Part shown: positions 16,633-24,798 of the stretch, piece after piece
How positions within the stretch are numbered: position 1 is the first letter of the stretch
Layout of the letters: every line of letters starts with the position of its first letter
Origin: Synergistaceae bacterium
Lineage (GTDB): Bacteria; Synergistota; Synergistia; Synergistales; Synergistaceae
NCBI GenBank assembly: GCA_031289775.1
Contig: JAITOY010000033.1
Span: 1 to 64,000, forward strand
Reading direction: 5' to 3'
Length of the DNA stretch: 64,000 nucleotides
Position numbers and translations under genes: made by a program
Notes under the pieces: generated by a model
The model's database searches: none
What the model saw: the letters and a program-made list of their open reading frames with translations, nothing else
Told to the model about the DNA's origin: nothing

Positions 16633-17094
16633 ATGAGGCTTGTGGCGCAGCGCGTTTCGTCAGCGCGAGTGACCGTCGGCGGCGACGTAGTCGGCGAGAT
16701 AGCCCAGGGGCTCTGCGTGCTCGTCGGGGTGGCAGGCAGCGACGCTATGAGTGACGCGGATCGGCTGGCTGAGAAGATCGTGGTTCTGAGGATATTTTCC
16801 AGGCCCGGCGAATCCGGCTTTGGCGGCAGGTTGGAGTCGTCTCTCATAGACATAGACGGGTCGATGTTAGTCGTATCCCAGTTTACGCTCTACGCCGACT
16901 GCAAAAAAGGCCGTCGCCCGTCGTTTACAGACGCCGCCGCGCCTGGACTTGGAATGGAGCTCTACGGGCGATTCGTCGAGCGAGTCAGGGCGCTTGGGGT
17001 GAACGTAAACACCGGCGTCTTTGGCGCGGACATGAGGGTGGAGATCGTTGGCGAGGGGCCGGTGACCATAATATTGGACTCCGCTGAAATATAA
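16633..17094 (+). CDS. dtd: D-aminoacyl-tRNA deacylase
   Basis: A 153-residue enzyme that removes D-amino acids from mischarged tRNAs. It shows the N-terminal MRLVAQRVSSARVTV, the active-site SQFTLYAD segment (about residues 82-89) followed by KKGRRPSF, and the cross-subunit GPVTIILDS near the C-terminus (about 141-149). The length is that of the DTD1 family. It follows rsh closely in the recJ-rsh-dtd order typical of many bacteria. Confidence 0.95.
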   Translation: MRLVAQRVSSARVTVGGDVVGEIAQGLCVLVGVAGSDAMSDADRLAEKIVVLRIFSRPGESGFGGRLESSLIDIDGSMLVVSQFTLYADCKKGRRPSFTDAAAPGLGMELYGRFVERVRALGVNVNTGVFGADMRVEIVGEGPVTIILDSAEI

Positions 17095-17152
17095 AAGAAA
17101 CGTCAATGAGTAAGTTTTTATAACAATTTTATACGTTTGAGAGGTGTTGTTT

Positions 17153-17791
17153 TTGGATATCAAAAGTTTCCCCGTAGGCGCGTTGTGGACAAATTGTTAC
17201 GTTGTTTATAACGATTCCAGGGACGCGATCATTGTAGACCCAGGCGGTTCGATGGGGGAGGTTCGTGAGTTTCTCACGGCAAATGACCTCAAATTGCGCT
17301 GGATACTGATAACGCACGGGCACAGCGACCATATCTTGGGTCTCGGGGAGGTTCGGGCGCTCGCCAGCGATGGGATAGCTATTCACTCCGAGGACTCCGC
17401 CTGCCTGACAGACGCGAACAAGAATCTCTCCTCCCTGCTTGGATATCCGACGACCTTCGACTCCGCCGAGCGCGTAGTGAAGGACGGCGATGAATTTGAC
17501 GTTGGGAGCATGAAGATTCGGGTGCTGTTCACTCCAGGCCACACGAGCGGCGGATGTTGTTTCTACGTTACAGAGGGCGCCGAAGAGCTTCTACTGTCGG
17601 GGGACACGCTTTTCGCCCGCACTATAGGCCGCACAGACCTGCCAGGCGGCGACGAGGGCGTCCTTATTCGCTCCCTCGAGAAGCTCTCCATCCTGCCGGA
17701 CTCGCTCTGCGTGTATCCAGGCCATGGGCCGGATACCACGATAGGGGACGAGAGACGGCTGAATCCTTACTGGCCGCGTTCGACGACGTGA
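17153..17791 (+). CDS. Metallo-beta-lactamase-fold hydrolase (glyoxalase II-like)
   Basis: A 212-residue MBL-fold enzyme. The binuclear metal site is complete: THGHSDH (residues 54-60, HxHxDH), the later histidine in PGHTSGG (about 125-131), the aspartate in LSGDTLF (about 146-152) and the last histidine in YPGHGPDTT (about 191-199). The family includes hydroxyacylglutathione hydrolase-like thioesterases; the real substrate is unknown. TTG 17153 follows GAGAGG by 8 bases; GTG 17144 would overlap the binding site. It ends on a GTGA overlap with the LpxB-like gene. Confidence 0.88.
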   Translation: MDIKSFPVGALWTNCYVVYNDSRDAIIVDPGGSMGEVREFLTANDLKLRWILITHGHSDHILGLGEVRALASDGIAIHSEDSACLTDANKNLSSLLGYPTTFDSAERVVKDGDEFDVGSMKIRVLFTPGHTSGGCCFYVTEGAEELLLSGDTLFARTIGRTDLPGGDEGVLIRSLEKLSILPDSLCVYPGHGPDTTIGDERRLNPYWPRSTT

Positions 17792-18993
17792 CAGTAAAGG
17801 ACTCGGACGTAACCCTCGATCTGTACATCACAGCGAACTCTCCCGGCGAGATAGCCGGATGGGTGGCGCCTGTCGTTCGTGATGTCCGCCTCAGAGTCTG
17901 GAACTGCCGCATAACGCTAGTTGTTCTCCCGTGCCAGTACGCGAGCGGAGCGGAGCTCGCCATCGGCTCGGAGTGCGGGGTCGACCGGTGTGTCAGGATG
18001 GGCGAGACCGGCGCACTGACGCTCTCCGGCGCAAAAAGACTCGTCCTGCGAATGGGCGGTGATTTTTTCTTCTCAGTCTACCTGTCGAAAAAATTGCGCG
18101 CGAAGCTGTGGGCATATTCGACGCGGCCCCGCTGGGGCAGGTTCGTCGACCGTTTCTTCGTGCCGGACGAATCTGCCGAACGCAGATTTGCCCTCTTTGA
18201 CCTGACGCCTGACAGGTACGAGCGGGTCGGGCAGATAGCCCTCGACAGCGTCGTCCTGAGCGAAAGCGAGGAGGAGACGAGGGCGTTCCTCTCCCTCGCC
18301 CCTGACGAGCCCGTGATTTCCTGCCTTATCGGCAGCAGGCCGATAGAATACAGGGAGGGCGCCCCGTTTTTCGCCCGCGCGGTTTCGCTCGTCACTGAAA
18401 AATTTCCGGATCACAGAGTTCTGTTTCCACTTGCCCCGACCGTCCAGGAGGACGCGCTGAAAGAGACGCTCTCCCGCGCCGGCATCGAATGGAGGGGGGA
18501 GATGAGAGTGCACGCGATAGACCTCGGTGGAGGTCGATGGGCAACCGTCGTTCGAGGCAGGACGCTCGAAGCTCTCGCCTGCAGCAAACTCGCGATACTC
18601 GTCCCTGGCACGAACAACCTTCAGGCTGCGGCGCTCTACGTCCCGTTCGTTATGGTTCTTCCGCTCGAACACGCCGACGAGTATCCTCTCGACGGCCTGC
18701 CAGGCCTCCTGCCACTCTGGCTGCCGGGCATCAGGAAGCTCAAGAAAAACTACATAGTCAGGCTGAACGAAAGGACGGAATTCCTCAGCCTTCCCAACAA
18801 AATGGCCGGGAGGATGATCGTCCCGGAGATTCGCGGCATGATCGGCCCCGAGGATGTAGCCGAAAAAGCGATCAGCCTTCTCGGTTCGCCGCAGGAACTT
18901 TCGCGGATCTCCCGCGCGTTCTGGGAGATCACCCACGAGCGCGGCGCATCCGCCAGACTCGCCGCGCGTATCGCGGAGTGGGCGAAAAGCTGA
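17788..18993 (+). CDS. LpxB-like lipid-A-disaccharide synthase-related glycosyltransferase
   Basis: A 401-residue protein with the GT-B look of the LpxB family. An N-terminal LYITANSPGEIAGWV strand-loop and a long first Rossmann half are followed by a C-terminal half with VPGTNNLQAAALYVPFV and the LpxB hallmark LPNKMAGRMIVPEI (about residues 330-345). LpxB joins UDP-diacylglucosamine to lipid X in lipid A synthesis. This copy is divergent and not next to other lpx genes, so it may use another lipid sugar. GTG 17788 overlaps the upstream stop codon. An earlier in-frame start at 17554 lies inside the MBL gene and is rejected. Confidence 0.75.
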   Translation: MTVKDSDVTLDLYITANSPGEIAGWVAPVVRDVRLRVWNCRITLVVLPCQYASGAELAIGSECGVDRCVRMGETGALTLSGAKRLVLRMGGDFFFSVYLSKKLRAKLWAYSTRPRWGRFVDRFFVPDESAERRFALFDLTPDRYERVGQIALDSVVLSESEEETRAFLSLAPDEPVISCLIGSRPIEYREGAPFFARAVSLVTEKFPDHRVLFPLAPTVQEDALKETLSRAGIEWRGEMRVHAIDLGGGRWATVVRGRTLEALACSKLAILVPGTNNLQAAALYVPFVMVLPLEHADEYPLDGLPGLLPLWLPGIRKLKKNYIVRLNERTEFLSLPNKMAGRMIVPEIRGMIGPEDVAEKAISLLGSPQELSRISRAFWEITHERGASARLAARIAEWAKS

Positions 18994-19040
18994 GGCTGCG
19001 GAAACCGCAAAATAAACAGAGGGCCGCGTTTCCGTGTTTC

Positions 19041-19069
19041 TTGATTTCCTTCGTCCCGACGAATATAAT
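19041..19069 (+). promoter_or_regulatory. Strong promoter of the 19109 gene
   Basis: TTGATT (19041-19046) and a perfect TATAAT (19064-19069) are separated by 17 bases, about 40 bases ahead of the ATG at 19109. Confidence 0.8.
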
Positions 19070-19108
19070 GACTGCGAAAAAACATTTTTTAATAATGGGG
19101 GACGTTCT

Positions 19109-19594
19109 ATGGATACCGGTATTATAGAGCACCGCATAAAACTGCTGGCGGGCAGCACGGACAGCCTCATATCCAGGCTCGACACGCTTTCCGGGCGTAT
19201 AGATACGGCGCGGTCGAACGAAAATCAGGAGCTGACGGAATACTACGAGAGGCAGTTCGCCGAGGCGTCCGTGGAGTTCATGAACGGGGTCGAGACGATA
19301 CTTGACGAGTGGTACGCCCTCAAGGGGATTAAGCGTCCTCCGTCTGACGAGGAGATAATAGAGCCGGAGATATTGGACGAGATACACAATACCGTCGTGT
19401 CGATCGTGCAGGGTCTGCCGCTTTCGGCAGGGGCCGCGACGAAGCTGTTGGAGGAGAACGCGTCCCTTGCGCCGTCGCAGCCGGAGATTATCGTGGACGC
19501 GGAGTTTGCGCTCGAAGAAGGAACTGCTCCACAGGCGTCTGACGCGCCAAAAGCCCCAAAAGCTTCCGGCGGCAAGGTGGACGTCAAAGGCTGA
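19109..19594 (+). CDS. Hypothetical acidic helical protein
   Basis: A 161-residue soluble protein that I do not recognise. The first 75 residues look helical, with a heptad-like pattern (IEHRIKLLAGSTDSLISRLDTL); the middle is very acidic (PPSDEEIIEPEILDEIH); the C-terminus is an Ala/Pro/Lys-rich tail. No signal peptide or membrane helix is seen. ATG 19109 is preceded by GGGGGAC and a strong promoter. Its last 11 bases overlap the end of the convergent EamA gene. Function cannot be assigned. Confidence 0.75.
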   Translation: MDTGIIEHRIKLLAGSTDSLISRLDTLSGRIDTARSNENQELTEYYERQFAEASVEFMNGVETILDEWYALKGIKRPPSDEEIIEPEILDEIHNTVVSIVQGLPLSAGAATKLLEENASLAPSQPEIIVDAEFALEEGTAPQASDAPKAPKASGGKVDVKG

Positions 19595-20507
19595 CGGATA
19601 TAGACCCGAGTATAACGAGGCCCACTCCTATGTTTTGGAGTTTAGTGAGCTTTTCCCTGTAGAAAAATCTCGATATGAGAACAGTGACAAAGGGACTCGA
19701 CGATGTTATGGGGGTCACGACGGACACTGGAAGGACTTCGATGCACACACCGAAGAAGATCCCTCCCAGCGCCAGTCCCACGCAGCCGGCTGCAAAAAAC
19801 GCCCAAAAAGTCTTCGGCCTCATTTTATGAAAAGGCATCAATATGTGCGGAATCCTCAAGTTTTCGAAGCCGCGAAGCGACCAGACCAGGACAATATAGA
19901 CGAGGCTGCGCAGGAAATATAATTGGATAGGGTTCCATCCCCCCTGAATCATCAGCACTTTTACGAATGGCGTGTTGACGCCGTAGCACAGCGCCGCGCC
20001 AAGAGCCAGGGCAAAACCGGTCAGTACTGTCCTGACGGCGTATTTGTCCTTTCTGCTCATCTCGACTCCCTTGTGTTTTCCACCTGGAGAGTGCGTGATC
20101 ACTATTATGCCGAGTATGAGGAGCACTGTTCCGACCCATATAAGGGGCGTGATAGTTTCGTTCAGGACGAGGAGAGACACGAACGTCGTGATGAGCGGAT
20201 AAACATTGCTGACCGAAACTGCCAGGCTCGCCCCGATTTTGTTTATGGAGTAGATGTAGAGCTGGTCTCCCAGGACTGTGGACGTTCCGACGTTCAGGAT
20301 GAGGCCTAAAAGCGCCGCTATGCGAACCTGGGGCATAACGCCGCCCGTTACGAGCATGACGACTATCATGGTGAGGAGGAAGCCAAACGACCTTATGGGG
20401 TTGACCTCATTCGGGCCGGCTCTCCTCATGCCCACCTTCATCAGTATGGGCGAAACAGCCCAACAGACAGCAGTTGCCAAAGACAGCAGAAAACCCCATA
20501 CAGGCAC
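19584..20507 (-). CDS. EamA-family (DMT) transporter
   Basis: A 307-residue membrane protein with about ten transmembrane helices arranged as two EamA repeats (residues about 5-140 and 165-305), each ending in a Gly-rich helix such as WVGTVLLILGIIVITH and NIGVGLVILGSISV. A charged cytoplasmic linker (GGKHKGVEMSRKDKYAVR) joins the halves. Members export amino acids, metabolites or nucleosides; the substrate is not predictable. It starts with GTG at 20505-20507 behind an AAGGAGG site and is the only protein gene on the minus strand. It converges on, and overlaps by 11 bases, the 19109 gene. Confidence 0.9.
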   Translation of the reverse strand: MPVWGFLLSLATAVCWAVSPILMKVGMRRAGPNEVNPIRSFGFLLTMIVVMLVTGGVMPQVRIAALLGLILNVGTSTVLGDQLYIYSINKIGASLAVSVSNVYPLITTFVSLLVLNETITPLIWVGTVLLILGIIVITHSPGGKHKGVEMSRKDKYAVRTVLTGFALALGAALCYGVNTPFVKVLMIQGGWNPIQLYFLRSLVYIVLVWSLRGFENLRIPHILMPFHKMRPKTFWAFFAAGCVGLALGGIFFGVCIEVLPVSVVTPITSSSPFVTVLISRFFYREKLTKLQNIGVGLVILGSISVSL

Positions 20508-20559
20508 GGCACTTCCTCCTTAATATTTTACAGCTTATGTAACGCGGTTAAATCTAACC

Positions 20560-20587
20560 TTGACAGAGTCGAGCCGACTGGGATAAT
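20560..20587 (+). promoter_or_regulatory. Promoter of the 33-residue membrane peptide gene
   Basis: A perfect TTGACA (20560-20565) and GATAAT (20582-20587) are separated by 16 bases. The small gene begins 66 bases downstream. Confidence 0.75.
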
Positions 20588-20652
20588 TTAAGCGTGGGTT
20601 GAAGTCGTTGTCAATGTTTCAATATGCCGCATCGCCCTCAGGAGGAAGATTC

Positions 20653-20754
20653 GTGAAAAAACTGCTCGAACTAATATTTGCCATCGCGACAATAGCTTTG
20701 ATAGCCGGTTTTTTGCACTTTTTTGGCGAAAGGTTTAGTGGTTTTCATGCTTGA
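20653..20754 (+). CDS. 33-residue single-helix membrane peptide
   Basis: GTG 20653 follows an excellent ribosome binding site (AGGAGGAAG, 20640-20648) and the frame ends at TGA 20752-20754. The peptide begins with Lys-Lys, then has one hydrophobic stretch (LLELIFAIATIALIAGFLHFF) and a short polar tail (GERFSGFHA). It is predicted to be a one-pass inner-membrane micro-protein with the N-terminus in the cytoplasm. The promoter and ribosome binding site argue that it is translated. I know no family for it. It could be a regulatory leader peptide for the downstream gene or a small toxin-like or stress protein. Confidence 0.55.
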   Translation: MKKLLELIFAIATIALIAGFLHFFGERFSGFHA

Positions 20755-20773
20755 CATTTGCCATGACGCTTGC

Positions 20774-20802
20774 TTGACAAATATCCTCCTGAGTGATAAA
20801 AA
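20774..20802 (+). promoter_or_regulatory. Possible promoter of the NYN gene
   Basis: A perfect TTGACA (20774-20779) is followed after 15-17 bases by GATAAA or TAAAAA (20795-20802). A second TTGACA word occurs at 20751-20756. Initiation near 20808 would give a leader of about 90 bases ahead of 20897. Confidence 0.5.
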
Positions 20803-20837
20803 TGTTTTAGCTCCTCAGGAGCGAAAAAATAATTCTA

Positions 20838-20880
20838 GCCGGATGAGGTGCTACGAAGGCACGTCAGCCGGCAATTTTTT
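20838..20880 (+). terminator. Terminator-like hairpin in the leader of the NYN gene
   Basis: A 14-bp stem with two mismatches, GCCGGATGAGGTGC (20838-20851) against GCACGTCAGCCGGC (20859-20872), has the loop TACGAAG and runs into AATTTTTT. It ends only 16 bases ahead of the NYN start codon, so it is more likely an attenuator than the end of an upstream operon. Upstream, CTCCTGAG (20786-20793) and CTCAGGAG (20814-20821) are complementary and overlap the palindrome GCTCCTCAGGAGC, which allows alternative folds. Confidence 0.65.
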
Positions 20881-20896
20881 GCAGGTGGAATAGTAA

Positions 20897-21640
20897 ATGG
20901 ATAAAGTAGCGATTTTTGTAGATTGGCAGAACCTTTACGGTTGTCTGTCCGTAACGCTCAGAAAGGATAGATCACTTGTCTTTGACTGCAACAACATGCA
21001 GCACCTCACGTATTTTTTTCACTCGTTCCTTCTCCCCAATGAACGCCTTTTCCGCATTTTCCTTTATACGGCCCTCCCCATGACTGCGGATGAGGTTGAG
21101 TCGTTCTGCATAAATTCCCGAAGGTACATAGGCACCTCGGAGCTTGGGTTGTTTCAGAAATATTGGTTCACGCCAGAGGTCAACGGCAATTCGAACAGTT
21201 CCCCTAAGGCGAAGCACGAGTACACATACGAGATGGCGAGGGGTTTTCAGGAAAACCTGATGAAGAGCGACTACTTTTCTCTGCGGCTTGGCCAGCAGCG
21301 GTGCCAGAATCTCGAGTCGAACGGACGCCCGAATCTCGTTCAAAAACAGGTCGATATGCTCATAGGCCTCGATATTTCGCACGTCTCGTTTCATCGCCAG
21401 GTCGACGCAATCATAGTCTTCTCGAAGGACACCGACATGGTTCCGGTCTTGAACGTCGCGAGGACGTCCGGGCTCCATACGATAGTTGCTACCATAAAGG
21501 AGTCGGGCTTTCCAGACATCAAGCTGCAGCAGTACTCGGACTTCAGGCGCATACTGCCGCTGAAGATGATCGACGCAGAGGGGCAGAGGGACTCGTGGGA
21601 TCACGAGACAATAAAGAGAGTGACGCTGGATTTCAGATAA
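20897..21640 (+). CDS. NYN-domain (PIN-like) nuclease-family protein
   Basis: A 247-residue protein of the NYN/LabA (DUF88) group, a PIN-like RNase fold. The acidic residues of the fold are in AIFVDWQNLYG (residues 5-15), KQVDMLIGLDI (about 150-160) and VFSKDTDMVPVLNVA (about 173-187), and a last strand IVATI follows. The family is predicted to cleave RNA with a divalent metal; the target is unknown. The gene is monocistronic as far as can be seen and its ATG follows AGGTGG at 8 bases. A terminator-like hairpin directly in front points to conditional expression. Confidence 0.85.
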   Translation: MDKVAIFVDWQNLYGCLSVTLRKDRSLVFDCNNMQHLTYFFHSFLLPNERLFRIFLYTALPMTADEVESFCINSRRYIGTSELGLFQKYWFTPEVNGNSNSSPKAKHEYTYEMARGFQENLMKSDYFSLRLGQQRCQNLESNGRPNLVQKQVDMLIGLDISHVSFHRQVDAIIVFSKDTDMVPVLNVARTSGLHTIVATIKESGFPDIKLQQYSDFRRILPLKMIDAEGQRDSWDHETIKRVTLDFR

Positions 21641-21946
21641 ATATCAATAACTCCGGCTGTTGTGAAAAACCCTGAAAACAATCCAGCTCGTCGCGCCAAG
21701 GGGATCGCTATCTCAAAAAACAGGCTGTTTCCCGCTTTTTCTCAAATCCAGGAGATTGAAACGCCGACACCACGCCGGGTATTGCCGTTTCTTGCGTTAT
21801 GGTCTTGGGTTTTTTACTTTTTTCACTGGCTTTGCCCTGATTGCGTTTTGCCCTGGTTATAAAGATTGTCGAGATCATTGTTTTGGAAATATGTGATAGA
21901 ATTTCCAGTGATGATTTTTTTAATTACCTTGAGGAGGCACGCGGTA
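21641..21946 (+). other. Gene-free spacer before the GGDEF/HD-GYP gene
   Basis: About 300 bases without a convincing gene. It is rich in T and C runs. The closest thing to a promoter is TAGAAT around 21896-21901, without a good -35. I see no terminator after the NYN gene and no recognised RNA element. Confidence 0.4.
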
Positions 21947-23800
21947 TTGCCCAAAATTGCCGGAAATTTAACAGACGAGAAGGTTGAAGGAACTGCGGCG
22001 GGCATGCCTTTCATATCAGATGAGCTGATGCGATTCGTGAAGGATTTGAACGAGATAGCTTTCGTGGTCGACATGAACAGGGTCATCGTCGCGGCTTCCG
22101 GCGTGGCGCTGCAGCTTCTAGATATACCAGGGTACGCCGACGGAGAGATATTGATAGACGATTTTTTGCCAAAAATATACCTCGACGCGATTTTTAGCAG
22201 GATCAAGGCCGATGGCATAAAAAAGACGCCTATCACGTTCCCTGTCAGAGGCGCCGACGGCAGGGAGATACTCCTCGAAACTCGTTTCAACTGGTCCAGG
22301 GCCGGAGACTCGGACGTCGTACTCATGACGTGTCGCGATATAAACGCTTACTCCGAGACAATATCCGACCTCACGGAGCGCGAGGATAGATATAGGACGA
22401 TATTTCACGAGTCGCCGCTCGGTTTTATTCATGTAAACAGCGACGGCTACATTACTGACTGCAACTCGGCGTTCCTGAAGATATTCGGCTTCGAACGATT
22501 CGATGTCATAAACGTATGCCTCGCTGAGGAGAACACGTTGCGGGTTTACCAGCGCTTTAAGAGATCTGCCATGGACGCGGTGATCGGGGTGAGCTCGCGC
22601 CACGAGTCGCAGTTTCAAAACTCGGAGGATGGCCGCGCTGGCTGGGTTCGCGTCGCGTTCAGCCCTGTCCGCAGCGACAACAAAGTCTTCCTCGGCGCAA
22701 TAGGCATAGTTGAGGATATCACTGAGACAAAACGAGCAATGGAGGAGATCAGCTTCGTCAGTAGTCACGACGATCTGACAGGCCTCTATAACAGGGCTGC
22801 GTGCGAGAACGCGCTGATACTTTTCGACAAGCCAGAGTGCTTTCCGCTCAGCATCATATATGCGGATCTGAACTGCCTCAAGCTGGCGAACGACGCCTTT
22901 GGCCATCACGAGGGAGACAAGCTTCTCCGCTCGATATCGACCATCCTGAAGGAAAATATCGGAGAAGGCGGATTCGCTTATCGCTGGGGCGGGGACGAGT
23001 TCATCATACTGCTCCGCCACACCGATTTAGACCTCGTAACAGAAAGGGTGAACGCTATAAGAGATGTGTGCGCCCGCTGGAAAGGCGAGGGTCTCGTTCA
23101 CCCGAGCGTCGCGCTCGGATACGCCACGAAGTCGTTCGTCGAGCAGGATGTGCACGAGGTGATGAAGGCGGCCGAGGACGAGATGTACGCAAACAAGCTG
23201 CACGACGGCAAAGCTGTGCGACAGGCCATTTTGGCGGAACTCGAGGTCAGGTTTCACGATATGATGGACGGCGCGGTCGGCAAGCGATGCAGGCGAATGA
23301 ACCAGTGGGCGCAGTGGGTCTCAGAGAACATGAATCTCGGATGTGACGTGGAAGAATTCCGCCTCTTATGCAGATATCATGACATAGGATTACTTGCTTC
23401 ATCCGACGAACTGGATATAATAAGGGCCGACCAATCGAGGGACAGGGTCGCGCCCCCGATGCAGCATATGGCTGTAGGTTACAGGATAACCAGGAGCATA
23501 GCCGAGATATCGAGCGCAGCCGAGAACATCCTCGCGCACCACGAGTGGTGGGACGGCATGGGGTACCCAAACCAGCTCAGCGGCGAGGATATCCCCTACG
23601 CGGCTAGGCTAATGTCGATCTTGGACGCCGTGGAAGGGATGACAGCGCTGGCCCTGCCGGGCGACTTGGAGACGTTAGGTGACGCGCTCGAATCGGTGAA
23701 ATCCTGTGCGGGCAGGCAATTCGACCCGACGCTTGTGGATGAGTTCATGTGTAAGCTACTTGAGGCGCCACCCGAATTTATTGGTGATATGGAGGATTGA
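21947..23800 (+). CDS. PAS-PAS-GGDEF-HD-GYP c-di-GMP signalling protein
   Basis: A 617-residue cytoplasmic sensor. Two PAS domains (about residues 20-120 and 130-255; HESPLGFIHVNSDGYITDCN opens the second) precede a diguanylate cyclase domain with DDLTGLYNR and an intact GGDEF motif (348-352), then an HD-GYP phosphodiesterase domain with HDIG (478-481) and HHEWWDGMGYP (531-541). Both catalytic signatures are kept, so it may both make and degrade c-di-GMP. The Lys that usually follows HDIG is Leu. TTG 21947 lies behind GAGGAGG by 9 bases and is preferred over upstream ATG codons lacking a binding site. No membrane helix is seen. Confidence 0.9.
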   Translation: MPKIAGNLTDEKVEGTAAGMPFISDELMRFVKDLNEIAFVVDMNRVIVAASGVALQLLDIPGYADGEILIDDFLPKIYLDAIFSRIKADGIKKTPITFPVRGADGREILLETRFNWSRAGDSDVVLMTCRDINAYSETISDLTEREDRYRTIFHESPLGFIHVNSDGYITDCNSAFLKIFGFERFDVINVCLAEENTLRVYQRFKRSAMDAVIGVSSRHESQFQNSEDGRAGWVRVAFSPVRSDNKVFLGAIGIVEDITETKRAMEEISFVSSHDDLTGLYNRAACENALILFDKPECFPLSIIYADLNCLKLANDAFGHHEGDKLLRSISTILKENIGEGGFAYRWGGDEFIILLRHTDLDLVTERVNAIRDVCARWKGEGLVHPSVALGYATKSFVEQDVHEVMKAAEDEMYANKLHDGKAVRQAILAELEVRFHDMMDGAVGKRCRRMNQWAQWVSENMNLGCDVEEFRLLCRYHDIGLLASSDELDIIRADQSRDRVAPPMQHMAVGYRITRSIAEISSAAENILAHHEWWDGMGYPNQLSGEDIPYAARLMSILDAVEGMTALALPGDLETLGDALESVKSCAGRQFDPTLVDEFMCKLLEAPPEFIGDMED

Positions 23801-23804
23801 ATCG

Positions 23805-24758
23805 ATGTCGAGCGATATGGTTGAAAACGGCAGTGGAGAAAATGTCAGGGATCTTATTGACGAGATGTTGGCGGAGGACGATTTCGACAAACGTTCCGAG
23901 TTGGCGGATAAGGTTCTTTCCATCGACAGGGAAAACCCGATTGCGAAATATACGAAGTGGCAGCTTCTTGATGAAAACGAATCCATGGAGCAGGTGAGTC
24001 TTCTCCGGGACTCGGTGAACATTTTGAGATCCTCCATAGAGAGCCACGAGGAGAACGTCGACGAGGAGACATATACGACCTACCTCGCGATGCTGGCGGA
24101 TTTCACGTCTATCCTGTACTTCAAAGGCGAGAAGGACGCCGCGTTCAAGGCGGCGCAGGAGCTCATCGACCTCGACGACGACGGATTCATTCAGGGGCGT
24201 ATAGTCTACTACTCGGTTCTTATCGAGAGGGGCGAGTACCAGAGGGTCATAGACGCGGTCGAGGCCGATATATGCGAGACCCCGGTCGGCGGATACTGCC
24301 GCGCCATTGCGCTCCTCGAGCTGGGCGGTGAGGCGGATGACGCCTCCGACGCCGTGCTCCAGGCCATCTCGCTAGACCCGGATATGGCGTTTTACGTTAC
24401 CGACATCTGGACGCTCGACGAGTCTGAGATCGAGGAGATGTTCGACGACGACATGTACATAGACTCGCTTATCATGCAGACCTTCGTCCTGACGGATCTA
24501 TGGTCCTCCAGCGACGAGCGTCTCGAATTTCTGAGCTCGATAGTCTTCACGTTCGGATACCTGACCGGGAGGGTGACTGAGCCGGAGGATCTCGCCGCCT
24601 TCGAGGAGAAGTACAAGAATGCCGGCTGCCTCGATGAGATGCGCGAAGCCCGAGACACAATCCACGCCATGCAGGCCGACGGCAAGGAGCAGGACGAGGT
24701 AGACGAGGAGGCTCTGCTCCTCTTCAAGGATATGAGGGACAGAGGTCTTTTCTCGTAG
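23805..24758 (+). CDS. TPR-like acidic helical protein
   Basis: A 317-residue soluble, strongly acidic protein built of paired helices. Segments such as FKAAQELIDLDDDGFIQGR, QRVIDAVEADICETPVGG and DDASDAVLQAISLDPDMAFY have the spacing of tetratricopeptide-like repeats. No catalytic motif is seen. ATG 23805 follows TGGAGGA, four bases after the GGDEF/HD-GYP stop, so the two are surely co-transcribed. It may act as a scaffold for the signalling protein, which is inference from position only. sbcD follows after a short gap. Confidence 0.7.
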   Translation: MSSDMVENGSGENVRDLIDEMLAEDDFDKRSELADKVLSIDRENPIAKYTKWQLLDENESMEQVSLLRDSVNILRSSIESHEENVDEETYTTYLAMLADFTSILYFKGEKDAAFKAAQELIDLDDDGFIQGRIVYYSVLIERGEYQRVIDAVEADICETPVGGYCRAIALLELGGEADDASDAVLQAISLDPDMAFYVTDIWTLDESEIEEMFDDDMYIDSLIMQTFVLTDLWSSSDERLEFLSSIVFTFGYLTGRVTEPEDLAAFEEKYKNAGCLDEMREARDTIHAMQADGKEQDEVDEEALLLFKDMRDRGLFS

Positions 24759-24798
24759 GAGCGCGTCATAGCGCCCGAAAATGGTCCTGCGCGCACAG

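Noticed and set aside
20838-20880. Mini-ykkC (guanidine-II) riboswitch because of an ACGA word in the hairpin loop
   Set aside because: That class needs two similar hairpins with ACGR loops; only one is present and the second stem-loop lacks the motif.
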